From positions 1 through 64,000 of the forward strand of contig CAIKAF010000013.1 in assembly GCA_903825395.1 (NCBI GenBank): a stretch of DNA of 64,000 nt. Reading direction: 5' to 3'. This document shows, piece by piece, positions 63,879-64,000 of the stretch (positions are counted from its first letter, which is position 1; the number at the start of each line of letters is the position of its first letter). Below the pieces are notes generated by a model, which searched no databases, was not told the origin of the DNA, and saw only the letters and a program-made list of their open reading frames with translations. A program made the translations under genes and the position numbers. The DNA comes from an uncultured Flavobacteriales bacterium (GTDB taxonomy: Bacteria; Bacteroidota; Bacteroidia; CAIKAF01).

Positions 63879-64000
63879 ATGGAATTGGTACAATCCGGTC
63901 CTGATGATTTAAAAGACCTTCTAAAAAAGGTTCGACGCATCGAAATTAAGGCGCGTGGCCTTACCGATCAGCTGTTTGCAGGTCAGTACCATGCCGCCTT
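63879..64000 (+). CDS. DUF58 domain protein (3' truncated by window)
   Basis: The first 40 codons read MELVQSGPDDLKDLLKKVRR, IEIKARGLTDQLFAGQYHAA, typical of the start of DUF58 proteins, in which the domain acts with MoxR-like ATPases. An AGGAG sits 8 nt before the ATG, a rare clear Shine-Dalgarno sequence in this window, consistent with a downstream operon gene. Confidence 0.8.
   Translation, partial: MELVQSGPDDLKDLLKKVRRIEIKARGLTDQLFAGQYHAA

Overview
The window looks like a stretch of chromosome from a free-living Bacteroidota bacterium, most likely of the order Flavobacteriales. Several things point there. Secreted proteins end in type IX secretion (T9SS) C-terminal sorting domains. Promoters carry the Bacteroidota -7 box (TAnnTTTG) and Shine-Dalgarno sequences are mostly absent. 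There is a GWxTD-domain protein, a DUF4783 protein beside nadC and rlmH, and a mevalonate-type isoprenoid cluster (type 2 IPP isomerase, HMG-CoA reductase, GHMP kinase), which within the phylum is typical of flavobacteria. No rRNA, tRNA or CRISPR array was recognised.

Layout. 0-6 kb: the 3' part of a PKD-repeat T9SS protein, two Crp/Fnr-type regulators, cystathionine beta-synthase, a leaderless BtuF-like binding protein and aroQ. 6-12 kb (mostly minus strand): a membrane protein, rsmD, coaD, a TlpA-like protein, a GWxTD protein and a family 2 glycosyltransferase. 12-20 kb: a metallophosphoesterase, a DMT transporter, ribD, a DUF481-like outer membrane protein, prmC and ligA. 20-31 kb: ychF, the rlmD-dapD-aroK operon, wecB, a prolyl oligopeptidase and a sensor kinase. 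30.5-34 kb: the mevalonate cluster. 34-36.2 kb: gltX, folB and a tiny cysteine-rich CWC protein. 36.4-42.1 kb: an AT-rich, decayed accessory island. 42.3-49.6 kb: rarA, a tightly packed four-gene envelope operon and a transsulfuration enzyme. 49.6-57.6 kb: obg, a PAP2 phosphatase, ferredoxin plus a LuxC-like acyl-CoA reductase, rlmH, DUF4783, nadC and yihY. 57.8-64 kb: gap, an M43 metalloprotease, cinA, a MoxR ATPase and the start of a DUF58 protein.

The accessory island (between gltX and rarA) holds a HigBA-like toxin-antitoxin pair whose toxin gene has a homopolymer frameshift, a lipoprotein gene, a UPF0175/DUF3368 (PIN-like) pair, a DUF1016 (YhcG-like) nuclease gene broken by one TGA codon, a nucleotidyltransferase fragment fused to a transposase fragment, an IS66 transposase tail, and four related IS1182-type remnants. 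Two of these remnants share both end points.

The most unusual signal is a family of seven intergenic elements of about 145-160 bp, GC-rich and strongly structured. All share a conserved basal helix, a conserved central segment (GTGGCTCC[C/T]AA[G/A]GTCGCC) and long arms. The arms differ between copies but are self-complementary within each copy. Compensatory base changes occur in at least two helices, so structure appears to be conserved rather than arm sequence. Four copies lie 13-17 nt after a stop codon in the same orientation as that gene, all in convergent intergenic regions. I do not recognise the family. A second pattern is that at least a dozen genes place a -7 promoter box only 2-5 nt (most often 4) before the start codon, which predicts leaderless or nearly leaderless mRNAs.
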